Assembly: GCA_001986395.2 (NCBI GenBank)
Contig: MQVO02000004.1
Span: 1,736,001 to 1,800,000 of the forward strand
Reading direction: 5' to 3'
Source: Irpex lacteus
Taxonomy: Eukaryota; Basidiomycota; Agaricomycetes; Polyporales; Irpicaceae
DNA length: 64,000 bases
The position numbers and the translations under genes are program-made. The notes under the pieces were generated by a model that was given only the letters and a program-made list of their open reading frames with translations, did not search any database and was not told the DNA's origin. Numbering within the stretch: position 1 is the stretch's first letter; the number at the start of each line of letters is the position of its first letter. Shown here piece after piece: positions 1 through 12,703 of this stretch.

Positions 1-1390
1 ATTCCACTGGCCAGTCTCCACCAGTTACAGGTGTAACTTGAAAGTAGCGAGACTCAGATCGAGGCTTCGATTGGGTGAGAGTTCAGAATCACATGAATAT
101 TGGCACTGACCCTGCTGTTGCTCCCCTGAGCTCGGACCATATATTTTGTCACTCTTTATCGTCGCTCGGATCACTCGTACCCGAGTTCTACAAATCCGAC
201 GTTCTCGACCACCTTTATTGAAAATTTACCGCTCACTAACCGGCCGAAAGTCCTACAGGGGCCGACAATAGCCAATCCACGTTGGCCACCGTTAGCTGGC
301 GTGCAAGTTTCAAGGTTCAGAAGAAAATCCATACAACAACGTTGCGAGTATTGATACTTATATATGAAGCGTTGAAAGAAATAGCTGAAGCATAGACTTC
401 TTTTCGCTGTCCGTGCTCCGTCATCTGTTTGTACTTGGTAGAGTATTAATCGTAAGTTACTAGATAATTCGTATGCTTAACAGGAGTTGAATTCATGTTC
501 TATGGCGATTTTATCTCTTTTGACGTATGCGCTGCGCCTGATACTTTGTAGCCTAGCAGAATTCACGGTCTTCAATGATCCGGCGTACAGTATATTACGA
601 TTACCTCATCGGGCAATTTTACAATTTAGATCACATCAGCGCTTCCTGTGACTAAGCTTTGTGCCTGGCCCAACTTGCCAACTGCAGCTGCAGCTGCATA
701 GTACATACGATTCTTCTCCAAGCCTCCCTCGCCGTCACACTAGACCATGAGCACAGCCTGTCGCACCCAGCATTTGATAGCTAGTATCGATCGGTATATC
801 CTGTATGCGTCACTGGTGAACGCCATTGACTCTGTGGCACCAGCTTATTTCAGACATCCAACCAACAGGACCTCGTCATAATGAAATCACCTTAGTTTGT
901 TATCGCTAAACCTACTCCAGCTGCTGACAAGATCTAATCTGAGACAGGATGTTGGTTTCGCTGGTGTTAGTATCACTAGTTGTTGTCATAGCAGTAGTAA
1001 GTAATTCAGGTTGCTTCACGGAGTGATCTTGCATCTGAGAACCATAGACTATATGTTGCCGGTAACAATATGTATTGTGTTTCAGTGCTGTCTGTATCTA
1101 ACTTCTATGTCCTAATTACTAAGCAAAGAGATAGAAGTGCAGATATGATACAACACAGCCACGATAGAACCCAGATAACTTTATCATGAGCATATATTGC
1201 GACAGTACGTCAGTGCGCCACAATGTAATGAGTGGATGCTAGTAGACTACGTTGTGGGTCAACACCGAACGTGTGCACCGCAGTCCAATAGGATCAGAAG
1301 CAACAGTACTTGAAGCGCGATGGTCAATGAGGTGCAGTGGTATTATCCTCCTTACCAGGCTACCACCCCTGTTGCAGTCCACACTCTACT
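1..1390. other. intergenic, no gene seen
   Basis: No open reading frame with recognisable protein character on either strand. A TATA-like stretch lies near 358-366 and a short CTGCAG-type repeat near 681-698. The last part is the upstream region of the monooxygenase at 1391. Confidence 0.6.
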
Positions 1391-2880
1391 ATGGCAATGC
1401 ACCTCACCAAAAGCACAGAAGTTCTTATAGTGGGCGGGGGACCTACCGGTCTCGCTGCTGCGCTGTCCCTTCACAAGCAAGGATGTACAGACCTCGTCGT
1501 CGTAGACGCGGTCGACGCGGACGTCCATACCTCTCGCGCTATCACAATGCACGCAGCTACTCTTGACGTGAGTGGATGCCATCTGTCCGAGTTCAAGTTA
1601 GCACTCACCCACGCTTACCACTACGCCGTCTAGGCCGCGGATGACATAGGATGCGCCGACGACATCATCGCCGCCAGTATCAAAGCCCTGCGCGGTCGAA
1701 TGTGGGATGGGTCCGCGTTCCACACCGTAGCAGACTTCAGCGTGCTCTCGGGCCACACCAAACATCCTTTCCTCTGCCTCGTTCCCCAGTTCGTCGTCGA
1801 AAAGGTCCTTGCAAAGCACGTGGAAGAAAGGAACATGACCGTCATCCGTCCACTCAAGGCAGTAGGATTGAAAGTCAACGATGAGAACCCCGAGCTCACC
1901 GACGTCACCTTCGACGACGCCCAAATCATCCAGGCTCGCTATGTCATCGGAGCAGATGGAGCCAAGTCCATGGTAAGTTCAACCTTGCTCATATGTCATG
2001 AAGCTACTCACCTGTTCTCACGTCTTATCTATGCCAACGTTAGGTTCGCCAAGCCGCTGGGATCTCTTACGAGGACCCGGACGGTGAGCGCACACCAGAA
2101 AACTCAGAGCTAAAGCAAGCAGTGGTCGCAGACGTCATCTTCGAGAACCCACCTCCAGTCGGAGACGACGCGGACTTCATGTTCGTCATCTCGAACGAAA
2201 ACATCTGGCTGTGTCTGCCACTTCCCCCGTCGGCCTACAAGGGTCAGCAGGTCTGGCGCATAGCCATTGGGCATCCTATCGGTGTGCCGCCGCATGCACC
2301 AGACACGGAGTTCTTACAGAGCGTGGTAGATGCCTATGGTCCAAGCGTCATTCCGTCGTCAGCCCTTCCTCCCGACTTCGTAGGGCCGTTGAGGATCGCA
2401 CGGACGATCTGGTCATCGCGATTCAGGACGGGGTCCGCCATCTCGTCCAGCCATTTCACTCGCCTCAGGACGGTTGACGGTGAGGAGGGTGGTGCAATAC
2501 TCCTCGTGGGCGATGCTGCTCACAAGCATCCCCCAGCCGGTGGGCAGGGAATGAACCTTGGCTTGCGAGATGCCATATTCCTGGGTCCTGTGTTAGCTGC
2601 CCACATCCAGCAGGCTTCACAAAGAACATCTTCGCCAGGGACGACGGACGGATCTCTGGAAGAGTGGGCCAAACTCCGTCACGAACGTGCGCTGAAGGTT
2701 ATCCGCCTTACGAAGGCATTGTTAACGACTATCAGATGGAAAGACGAGATCACCTGGTATTATGGTTTCTTGCCCGTCAATATGGTGAAGCTGCGACAAT
2801 GGGTATTTTGGGTGGGAGATATTACAGGATATACGAAGAGAATGGCTGCGTGGCAGCTGAGTGGTCTGCAGAACCCCTAA
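1391..2880 (+). CDS. FAD-dependent aromatic monooxygenase (PheA/TfdB-type)
   Basis: Flavoprotein hydroxylase that would use FAD and NAD(P)H to hydroxylate a phenolic or polyketide-like aromatic substrate. Exons 1391-1567, 1634-1972 and 2044-2880 join in phase and give 450 residues. The N-terminal dinucleotide motif VGGGPTG is at about residue 16, the NAD(P)H/FAD DG motif GADGAKS ends exon 2, and the FAD ribityl-binding GD motif (GDAAHKHPPAGGQGMN, followed by LGLRDA) lies in exon 3. This order is diagnostic of class A flavin monooxygenases. Both introns have GTRAGT donors. I chose the ATG at 1391 because it lies just before the FAD fold; an in-frame ATG at 1337 would add 18 residues of no obvious character. 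The protein is shorter than phenol 2-monooxygenase (about 650 residues) and appears to lack its thioredoxin-like C-terminal domain. Substrate is unknown; no cluster partners lie nearby. Confidence 0.85.
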
Positions 2881-2955
2881 GGAATTCGGTGCTACGGTGT
2901 ACTCCTTGATCGAGATATTAGTTAGTGTGCTATGTATAGTCAGAAGAGGTATGAA

Positions 2956-5889
2956 CTACCTTTGTTCCTTGAACCAGCGCGGAGTGCGACTGGCAAGCGC
3001 AGATCCAACTTCAGTTATCAAGTCCATCACGTCGGTGATCCAGTCTTCCGTGACTTGTTGTTTGGCTTCATTGGCTTGCTTCTGAGTTTGCTGGTGTCTC
3101 GCGGCAGTCTCGTCTCTCTCAGCCTGCATACCCAGGTTATGGTAGACGATGGAAAGCAAGTACTGAGTGTCCTGCAACGAGCGGAACATCTCCATCGTAG
3201 AGTAGTCACTCTCTGCGATCTTGAGATAGAAGAGAGACTCCCGCAAAGCATGTTCTACAATGAAATCAGTCTAGCTCGGTGGCAATGTGATTTAATTTCT
3301 CACCAGTGTCATCCGCAGCAGCAATTATGCAGCGCGCCAGAGTATAGCAAGCGTATGCTCTTTGCTCGAGATCGTCCCCCGATATGAGCTATAAATGTAA
3401 CAAGATGAGTGGCTAGGCTGAATTCTATGTCTTCTCGTACGTACCTGTGGCATGATCTCGTCGATAATCTTGCGACACCATTTCGTCAATCCGAATTCCA
3501 GGCCGATATCTGCTAGCAATATCATTCCAGGGCGGTAAGATGCGTAACGCTGCTGAAACTCGGAATGCCATATTGATGTCAGAAGGGGTTGAATGGCGGT
3601 ATGTCCTTGACCTGCTTCCTACGATCGAAATTATATCGAAGGCCCGAACACTTGGAATGATGGATAACTTACTCGCATGGTTAGTACTTCATGCAAGGGA
3701 TCACGTATTAAAGAGTGAAGAGGAGCGCCAGCGCCATATGTATATTCTTTCAGTGAGGCGCCATGAATGAAGCGTTTGGGCCACAAGTAATCGGTTATCA
3801 TCTTTGTCTGACCTCTGTAATTCATGAAATAAGGGTGAATGATTCATATATCATCGCGATAAAACATACCGTCGACTAGCTCGAAGCATCAGAATGTGCC
3901 ATATTTGTGTCGCCCATTGTTCATAGTCGGTCATATCGAGACCTTGCCATACATTCGTGTCAAGTAACATGGAAATGGCCTCTTCATAGTCGCCTTGTCT
4001 AGCATACTGACTGATGGTTAATCAGATACACAAGGCGAGATCCAGTTCGAACATACGCGGTAGGCTCGATTCAGCGTAACAGTGAGTCGGTTATTGTCAG
4101 AACCTCCTACATCTGTGAATGCAAACACAATATCCTCCTCGAGATCAGCCAGGCGATTATTACCTGACTCCCATCAGTGTAAACGAAGGTAAAGAGAAAG
4201 TAGACATAGACAACGTACCCATCATGCTCCAAGCTATGCTTTGTGCAGCGTGCGAGCCCCACTGCTCCTCTTCAGTCACCAAATCACGTCGGTTGTGTGC
4301 CCACAGGTCGTACAAACTAGTTGCTTGCGCGATCCTCTCGAACGCTGCGGACAGTGGTTGTTGCTAATCACCAACTCAGTTATTTGACATGAGGCGAAAG
4401 GAAACGTGAGGGTCGCATACATTACCAACTACAAGCAGTTTCTTTACATCAAAGAGCGCCTCAGATGGATGTAGCTCAGGTTGAAGCTCATTTATAGCCA
4501 TTTTGCGGTTACGCTCGAGCGGCTGAAGGCGATTGAGCATACTAATAGCCGCGACGTTAGTGAAATACACGCGAAAGGGTCCGATAGAATGTACCTGATG
4601 CAATACTGCAGAGTCTGCCCGTCGTTGCAGGTACGGGCAACGGTAACAGCTTCCTCAAGCAGCTGGCTGGGTGTCAGAATTATGGCGCAGGTAGTATATG
4701 GGGCACACTTACCTTACGACAAGCGACATGCTCATGACGTAGGTAATGTAGCCTTGCAAGATTCAGCAGAGAATGCTGACGTAGGCCTCTGGTCTCCTGT
4801 AAGTCACAAATTCTCTCCGCGGAGTGGTCGACACTCACGAATCATTCCCCTCATGGAAGCGCTGTTCAAAGAACCGTCGCAGACTTTCAGCTGCTGACAA
4901 ATCATCGCCCGTGGCAAGGCCCATTTCCCAACTAAGCAGGATTAGTCGCTGGAAGTCAATTCATCGGGGAGGCACTTGCATTCGGTACTCATCAGGGCGC
5001 GCAAACTCCTTTTTATCCTCGGAACTTTTGAAGAGTATGTGGTCTGTCAAAGATAGGGTGTGTTCAAAGCACTTCGATATAACGGGACCATACGATGTTT
5101 ACCTCTGCTCAGTATATCGTTTCTCATGTAGACCGCACCACTTATTAACTGCCCGTTGATCCATGCTTGATAGTCTTCGAATAGCTTGTATTTCCCCTCG
5201 TATGAGAGCTTCATGAACGCAAGATGGCAACGGCGACTGAAGTAGCCGAACATGGAGCGTCGTGCCTATGGGCCTTGTCTTTAGCTTTAGCAGGCCTATT
5301 GAAGCAGATTATACCTACGACTTTGGTCTGCAAATCGAGTGTGACAATGAGATGAAAACAACTCTCAATCAAGTACGCACGTTGTCGAGCAGTTTGTTAA
5401 TTCCTGGAGCGGGTCAGAATCCTGAAAGGAAGCGAGCTGATACTGAAGAATATACCCGCGAAGAACTGTATAAGACCCTCCAAGCTGTCCATTTCCTTGG
5501 CCTGCGTAGAAAAGTTGGAACACTCGTTGACATATTAAATTAGCACAGCGTACAAGCGTCCACATCTCTTTGACATCGAAGACTTTCCCAGCGATTCGTA
5601 CCGCGGACTTCCGCTGAATTTCTTGGTAGGTTGGAGGCGCGCGTATCTGAAGAACGTCTAGTCAAAGAGCTCAGAACAGAAATAGTTCTCTGACCTCAGC
5701 TACTGCTTCCAGCAGCACTCGATTCACGTTCAACACATACAGTGGCGGCAACTTCCTCGGGTCACTCGCGACGAACAGCGTCACCATCATCTTCAGTATT
5801 TGTATATGATGTGGCTGTAGGATGAATTTTGTACGCGGAAGAGAAATAGACGAAATACCCGTTCGCGAGGACTGAGTATGTGTGGCCAT
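2956..5889 (-). CDS. APC5: anaphase-promoting complex subunit 5
   Basis: Scaffold TPR subunit of the APC/C ubiquitin ligase that drives exit from mitosis. The gene is broken into many small exons, with coding blocks near 5889-5692, 5650-5565, 5253-5050, 4800-4715, 4640-4480, 3525-3440 and 3246-2956. The first block is a helical N-terminus (MATHTQSS start). The block near 4800-4715 encodes HSLLNLARLHYLR and the next encodes EAVTVARTCNDGQTLQYC. Together they match the ANAPC5 TPR signature of the type ALNLAALH ... EAIRIAQ.SND..CL. The last exon carries LLSIVYHNLGM and RDETAARH and ends in WFKEQR followed by TAG. I did not resolve all splice sites, so the exact exon list is incomplete. The 5' end lies 202 bp from NOC3, head to head. 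Confidence 0.8.
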
Positions 5890-6091
5890 TTCTTCTGAGT
5901 TTTATGCGTTGTGCGATGTGGCCCTAGAGTGAAGAGACCTTACATGAGAGTCGCGTCCCAAGTGGCGGAGCGCCCTTTTAGCGCCCATAAGATAATTCAC
6001 CGTGGGAACTGATGCGCCTCGCTGGGATTTTTGGAACGAGCAGCTTCATTGGTTCTCATCGTCCTCTCTGTTCACAACGACTTCATTGACC
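5890..6091. promoter_or_regulatory. shared divergent promoter of APC5 and NOC3
   Basis: Only 202 bases separate the two start codons, which point away from each other. No clear TATA box is visible. The region must hold both 5' UTRs and core promoters, as is common for divergent housekeeping genes in fungi. Confidence 0.6.
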
Positions 6092-8988
6092 ATGGCAGTC
6101 AACAAACCACAGAAGAGAAAAGGTCCGCACTCCGCTGTAAGTATATGTCTTATATGCCGCTCAATAATACGCTAACCGAATCATACAGGGTTCGTCAAAG
6201 AAGCGCAAGCTCAGTTCCACTGGGTCTGAGGCTGCCAAGAAAGACAAGGGCAAGGGCAAGCAGAAAGCATCAGACAGGACCGTCATTCCAATTCCCGTGC
6301 TAGGAGATGATGAGGTTGAGCTTTCCGACGAAGATCTGGATATGCTCGAAGAGTTCGGGAATGCTGCTACTTTCCTTACATCATTGGATGAGAAGGGCAT
6401 AGCAAGGCATGTTGCCGGTTTCATGTTAATGTCTGTGTACTCATGTCGTTTTCCAGGAGTAAGAAAGAAACTGAACGTCTGCATCGAATGCACAAACCTG
6501 TACGACCTGCAGTCACGGATGACCTACCGTCTATCCACTCCGACGACGAAGAGGACGAAGAAGAATGGAGTTCCGGTATAGAAGATAGCGAGCCTGACGA
6601 CCTTAGCGAAAATTCTCTAGACGAATTGAGCGATGGAGCTTCTTCATCCGCTAGTTCTCATCAACTGCGGAGAAAGAAGACAAAACGCGCACGGTCGGAC
6701 GACGAGGAGATGCCCTACGAAGCCCAGCCTCGAAACCCACGAACGGCGTGGACGCCCGATTCCGACAATGAAAATGCGGTGAAGCGACTGCCCATTAAGC
6801 TGGCGGATGGCAGGGTACAGGAAAGTTCTAATGATAAAGTGCTGCTACCTCGGGAAGCGCATCCCAGCGACGGGGAGGACTCTGAGGAAGAATCACCGCC
6901 TCCTGTTCATCAGTCTCGAGTAGAAGATGTATCAACGGGTGCACGGTTTGGGCGACCCGCCGTGATAGATGTTGTTGGCAACAAATCCCGTAAAGCTCGA
7001 GTACAAGCCGCAAAAGAGCAGATCGCCGGTATTTGTCAAGAAATAGTGGCAGATCCGGAAAATAGTGTATGTCTCTGATAATTATGCGCGGGAAGGTCTT
7101 GCTTACTATGTTTACCCGTCCGTAGCTTGGTCTTCTCCGTCGACTCCACACCTTTTCGCTCGCCGAGATATCCACCCCCACTCATCCTGACCCGCTCCCG
7201 AACGATGATGTGATACGGAAGTTGACATTCCTATCTCAGTTGGCGGTGTTCAAGGATATAATCCCTGGATACAGGATCCGTGCACTCACAGACAAAGAAA
7301 AATCGGAAAAGGTTAGCCAAATGGTGCAACGTACACGCGACTGGGAACAAGGTTTGGTTGGTGTGTATCAGGCGTATTTACGTATTTTGGAAGCTGAGGT
7401 CAAAGGTAGAGTGTCCAACCTTGTGTCTGAGATAGGCCAGTAGTTGACAGGACCAGTAACTACCAGGCAAGACTGATCTCGCGGAAGTCGCCCTACAGTG
7501 CATGTGCACGCTTCTGACCGACGTGACTCATTTTAACTTCCGTGTCAATTTAATGAGCACAGTAGTATCTTTTTTGAGCCGGAAATCCTGGGATAAGGTG
7601 ACGTAACATGATTGTTCGTTGTATGTTGCGCTGGCTCATGGGGCGCGGATTGTGATTTTTTTAGACTTCGGATCTCTGTTTGAATACTATCATCACAGTA
7701 TTCCGGAACGACTTGACAGGAGTTCCGTCCCTCGAGCTCGTTCGGCTGCTAAACCGTATGATTAAGGAGCGCAGATTCAATGTTCACCCGGATGTCCTGT
7801 CATGTTTGACACATCTTCGTCTCAAAACAGAACTTGGTGTCCGCGCATCCGAGTCTAAGGTTGATAGGCCCGAGACCAAGGCTCTCCCTAAAGGCAAAGC
7901 CGCCGCCCGCCGGGCGAAGGGCAAGTCAACAGACCAGCCTCATCTCAGCAAAAAGGCGAAGAAGGTTCTGAAGGAGAAAAAGGAGATAGAAAAGGAGCTG
8001 CATGAAGCAGCTGCGGAGGTCGACAAGGAGGAGCGCTCTTCCAATGTGCGTTATTCGTTGACTCCATGATACAGATAGCTAGGTGACAACTGCTGATGAT
8101 GTTCCTGTGGCCATTTAGCAAACAGAGACGCTGAAACTGCTCTTCGTACTCTATTTCCGCATACTGAAGAACCCTCATCCTACACCGCTTCTTCCGGCAG
8201 CTTTACACGGCATTTCGCGGTTCTCACACCTTGTCAACATCGACTTTTTCAAAGACTTGATGCAAGTCCTCAAGGAGCAAATGACGCGTGAATCTCACGC
8301 TCAGCCTGACAACGCTCCAGGTACAGCACAGAGATCACACATCCAGGATGTCCAGCATCAGCTTCTTTGCATCGTCACCGCGTACGAGCTACTATCGGGC
8401 CAGGGTTCGTGGACTTTTTTTGTCCTTCCCGAGCTTTCCTAACACGCTAACTTGCGCTCTCATGCAGGTGAAGCCCTTGATATCGATTTGAGTGACTTTA
8501 GCAACCGCCTGTACGCGATGCTGCCATCCTTGGCGCTCATGGTGGACATAGAGACGCCTCCACATACGTCCTTCGTTCCCTCGTCCGGCAGCGCCGCAGC
8601 TCCCAAAGCTCCCAGCGTCGCCGACATGCTTTTCCGCGCATTGCATCTTGCTTTCTCTCGACGCACTGCCGGCGCCTCGCCTCCCTGGCGTTCGGCCGCT
8701 TTCGCAAAACGTCTGGCCGGCGCGTCAATGCATTGGCCACCGAGCACCGCCACACGTGCCATCGAGTTCCTCGGTACTTTGGTCGAGCGAGATCCGAAGT
8801 TGGAGGCGTTATTGTCCACAGATGACCGCAGTGTTGACGGTGTATACCGTCCGGACCTGGATGATCCTCAACTTTGCAATCCGTTCGGGACGAACTTGTG
8901 GGAGCTTCACAGCCTGTCGGAGACACACTGGGACAAGCGGGTGAAAGCTGCCGCACGAAAACTGTTGGTCTCGTCTTCTGCGCGGTAG
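6092..8988 (+). CDS. NOC3: nucleolar complex protein 3 (Noc3)
   Basis: Noc3 works with Noc2 in maturation and export of pre-60S ribosomes and has been linked to replication initiation in yeast. Exons 6092-6136, 6189-6406, 6457-7066, 7126-7405, 7467-7597, 7665-8045, 8119-8404 and 8468-8988 give 823 residues in one frame. A basic N-terminus (KKRK, KKDKGKGK) and a long acidic linker lead into the conserved core: RLHRMHKPVRP, then KDIIPGYRIR (about residue 330), RDWEQGLVGVYQAYL, and LLTDVTHFNFRVNLM. A lysine-rich coiled segment (KKAKKVLKEKKEIEKEL) and the C-terminal CBF/Noc region (LKLLFVLYFRILK ... LWELHSLSETHWDKRVK) follow. These are Noc3 hallmarks and the length fits. Intron 2 needs a GC donor. 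Head to head with APC5, tail to tail with the TEA factor. Confidence 0.92.
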
Positions 8989-9413
8989 CCATGTGCGACT
9001 CGCATCTGCGGGACTTCGTTTTCTCCGGATTCTAATTTTTTGCGACAATTGGCAGTATGCGCACGGTCGACAATGTTGATAAGATTGCTAGTATATACAT
9101 ACTATGTACAGTTCTCGTGTGCCTCTGAAACATATCCTGGGCGAAGGGCACATCGCATTCATATAAGTAATAAAGAAAGGGGAGACAGAAATTGATAAAT
9201 AACGGGGGGCATGCTCCGTGCAAGGTAAAGTTACAGAGGGTTTGGGGCGTAATGTATCGTAATGGACTATGCTACATAAAAGTCAACTTGTGAAGTCGTA
9301 GAAGACGACGTCGCTCTGGGTATCATCAACAGAACGAATTAGGGGAAAGTACGGAAGTGACACAAATCGCCAAACCTCCTGAATCCAGACGAAGGAAAGG
9401 CATGACAAGCTGA
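8989..9413. other. 3' intergenic between convergent genes
   Basis: Short convergent gap holding the 3' UTRs of NOC3 and of the TEA-domain gene. Nothing else is visible. Confidence 0.6.
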
Positions 9414-11285
9414 TTAAGACTGATGGTACAAAGGCCCGCCGATGGGCGGACTGTGCATGGCTGCCGCCGCGCTTGCAGTAGGATACATCATGCCACTGGC
9501 GTGTATCAAACTAGGGTCTATCACGTCCTGAGGCAGTTGCGGCGAGTACGGAGTCTGCTGAGCCATTGGAGTGTGATATGTCGCCGCGCCCGGGTAGAAA
9601 CTGGCCGGAGAATGCGGTAGGGAAGGCATCGGGTCTGGTGTGAGCGGCGGGGAGAACGGTTGTGAGATCGTCCTGGCTCGTCCTGGTTGCCTGTACTTCT
9701 GGAAACCTACCAGCTCTGCGGTAGGACCGCTGCCGGGACTGACAGTACGTTCCAGTGTGTATACGAAAGCGGCAATGATGACGCCGTCGACGACAATCTG
9801 TTGAGTTATCCTGTCTTCGGCTATGGAGGGTGTTGCAATGCAACGGTAATGAATGAAGATGTGGCACGTGATGAGAAGAGATCGTCAGTGACACGAGGTA
9901 AAGGCGTTGTAGGAGAACCTGGATCTCACCTTGCCTCAACCACTTGCACCGACTCAACGCAGACTCAGGCAGAGCGCACGCAACTGGCTGTGAAGAATCC
10001 AGGGGTTGTGGCGTAGGCAACGGTTCTATCAAAGCACTCTCGTGGCCGATACAATGAGCCCCTGAGAACAACTTCGTAACGCAGTTTGCCGAAGAGGTCC
10101 ATCGAGAAGCAAGTGTGATGGCACCATGAAGTCCATGAAGGTTTGGTGAACTGTGAATATCTTCAATGGATGTGATCGAAATCTTGATGCGAAACAATAT
10201 ACTCGGCGGTGGGTCGTGCGGTGACGGAGGAGGCATCGCCATTGCTGTGGACATCTGGTCTACATCAAACGTAACCGTAGACATCCCTTCCGCCCACAAG
10301 CTCAGTTGTTGCAAGCGGTTGGACGAGCGGACGGAGGTGTACGCAGACGAGGTGTTAACGCCTCCGAGATAGCCGGACATTGGGCTTGGTGGTAACGGCG
10401 GGAATGAAGAAAGACCGGCAACCATATGGAGAGGTTCAAGCTTTACCGACGACCCAGTAGTCCGATGAGCAGACGATGAAGGTGAATGTGTACCCAGCGC
10501 AGCCAACGCACTCCCGGAGACGCTGGAAAACATGGCAGATTCGGGCGGTGCATCAACGTTTCGCGAGGGAGTCACTGGCGAGTGTCTATTCGGAAACATG
10601 GTATGCGAGAGTGTTGCGGAAAAGTCAGCCATCGGATATTCCGGACTCGAGGCTGACGAAGATATTGACGCTTCCCCCGGAGCAGGATCGGTGGTGGGTA
10701 GACGTTCAACACTTTTGCGCTTGTCGGGTGAAGCAAGCAAGCCGTTCTCTGCAAACAACTCTTCACCTCCCGCAACTAGATGGAACTCTATGTGGTCGGC
10801 GTTAGTCTACTCGAGTCACTACGCAGCAATGTCGTGAAATACATGCCTGGTTCACCCCTCCACATGTTGCGGAGCACTTGTATATGACTCGCGACCTGTT
10901 TCTTTGAGCGGTTTATACCAGCCTTTTTCAGGTGTTCAACCAAGAACTGATTTCTCCAACGGCTACGGCCCCGAGAATAGGTTGCCCATGGTGACTCCCA
11001 GTACTCTTTCAGGCCTAGTAACAGTGAAGCGTCAGACCCGATTAGACTGAAGACAGTGAGAATACCCTTACCCTCGACGAAGATTTTCTCGACGTCCTCA
11101 GACCAGACCTCGCTACCATCCTTGAGAAGCTTGTGGTGTTTGCGGTTCGGGGTGAGCGATTTGTGGAAATACGCGTCCGACATGAGCCTGTCTCGCTCGA
11201 GGGACCTGGTGCGTGTTGCAGGAGAGGGAGAGGAGGAAGTGGAACTGTGGACACGAACCCGACGCGACATCACGTCGAACCCCAT
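9414..11285 (-). CDS. TEA/ATTS-domain transcription factor
   Basis: Nuclear DNA-binding regulator of the TEF-1/Tec1/AbaA family, which in fungi controls conidiation or filamentous development. Exons in gene order: 11285-11072, 11014-10847, 10787-9930, 9820-9414; 548 residues. The TEA domain spans about residues 50-130: HHKLLKDGSEVWSEDVEKIF, then KEYWESPWATYSRGRSRWRN, then the recognition helix region SKKQVASHIQVLRNMWRGEP. Intron 1 splits the domain after EKIFVEG. Intron 2 (10788-10846) has a GC donor, needed to restore EPEFHLVAGGEE. Downstream is a Ser/Pro-rich region, then a conserved block ITQQIVVDGVIIAAFVYTLE and a Pro/Ala/Met-rich tail, typical of basidiomycete members. Start is the ATG at 11285; 11270 is a second in-frame option. 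A TATATAA at 11386-11392 sits about 100 bp upstream. Confidence 0.9.
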
Positions 11286-11385
11286 GTGCAAAGTAAGACG
11301 GGAAGAAGCGTGTGTAGCGGCTGACCGCGATTTGGAAAGACGAAAGAGAATTCGGAAGGGAAGGAGGGTACCCGATGTAAAGCCG

Positions 11386-11392
11386 TTATATA
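11386..11392 (-). promoter_or_regulatory. TATA box of the TEA-factor gene
   Basis: Reads TATATAA on the minus strand, about 100 bases upstream of the start codon at 11285. Confidence 0.5.
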
Positions 11393-12703
11393 TGAGAAAC
11401 CAGAGGACCCTGTTCTGACGCGTAAGTAACAGACAAATAAAAGAACTATTCGAACGGGATGAAAGTGATATCGGCGCAGCGCTGAGAGCCGAGGGCGACC
11501 GTCGTGATCCGGGCCAAATGACTGGTTGGTATCGTTTTGGTGAGGCTGACAGCGGAAACTGGATCCCCTGAGCAGATAGCAGGATCGAGCCAAGATGGGA
11601 TGTGCTGTCGACCGAAAGTGGACCTGAGAGCTTGTGGGTTCAGAATGGAAACGCCAACGAAGACCGGGAGTGGCCACAGCTCACCGGCGACTATAGACAA
11701 GCACTGGCTGTGATTCAAGGTGCCTTGATGAACCAGCCCTGAAACCACCCATTTGGAGGATAGTTTCCGGGGCGGTGGCAGCCACTCTCAGCCCCCGCTC
11801 GCTGCCCAAACACACATCGTCATCCTCCTTGCTGCAACGCCGACCTCCTGAAGCTCACCGCCCCAGCAGACCTGCTCGCCGGGGCCTCCGACGCCGAGCG
11901 GGCTCTGATGGGGTCGGAGCTAGCCAGGCAGCCACCCCCACACTACCCAAGGCATCCTGCCGTCGTTCTTTCAGCCTTCCAGTTATGGCCTACAGAATTA
12001 AGCGGCTCCCTGCCCGAGCTCAAGCGAACGTCCGGATATGGGCATATAAAAGAGACATGAGACGCCCAGCCATCTGTCGCCCAAGAACGTCCCATATGCC
12101 CCAGCCGGATACTGTGCATGAGAGGAAGTTGAGGCCGTCAGGACGTTGCCAGCACACGCGAGCAGTGGTAGTCGAACGACATACGCGTTTGGATATCCGA
12201 CGCAGATCAGCCTGCAACGTGCAGCGGAAGCAAATCTTGTTCTCTACCTCGGAAGCATCTCACTTACTCGGCCTTTCACTGCAGATGCTAACAGTCAGAT
12301 TACAGATGCCCTCCTGGAATGGTGATATTGACCCCAGTGTCCGTTTCCTTGACAAGCTTTTCGTCCTAACCATCTCAGGAACAGCTGATGCCAGAGACGA
12401 TGTCAAATCACTCCGCAAGCTCCGAACATACTGTCTTGACCGGCCTTTTGTCACTTTGTGGGATGGATGTTGTTTAATAAACGGAGAGTTTTGCGGGCCA
12501 TGCGGGCCTGTCTAAAGCTAGAAATCACGAATATTTCTCCAACAATCTGTCAGTATATTGAAATCATGATCAGGACCGAGTGTGCGGCGAACGTCAACGC
12601 CACAAGGGTGCTGACGGAGAGCAAATTATTCATCCTCCGACGCCATGCCGCCAGAATCGCCGACCATCATTCAGCGCTGTGCGGCGCTAGGCTACGATAG
12701 ACC
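11393..12703. other. long upstream region between TEA factor and VPS23
   Basis: About 1.3 kb of divergent upstream sequence. A 246-codon plus-strand frame at 11775-12515 is open, but it has irregular composition (many Arg, Ser, Pro), no recognisable domain and no support from splicing, so I do not call it a gene. Long upstream regions are common for developmental transcription factors and the sequence may serve as an extended regulatory region or a long 5' UTR. Confidence 0.5.

Noticed and set aside
11775..12515. 246-codon plus-strand open frame
   Set aside because: Not called a gene: irregular Arg/Ser/Pro composition, no domain, no homologous feel, no splice signals. Kept only as an observation on the long TEA-factor upstream region.
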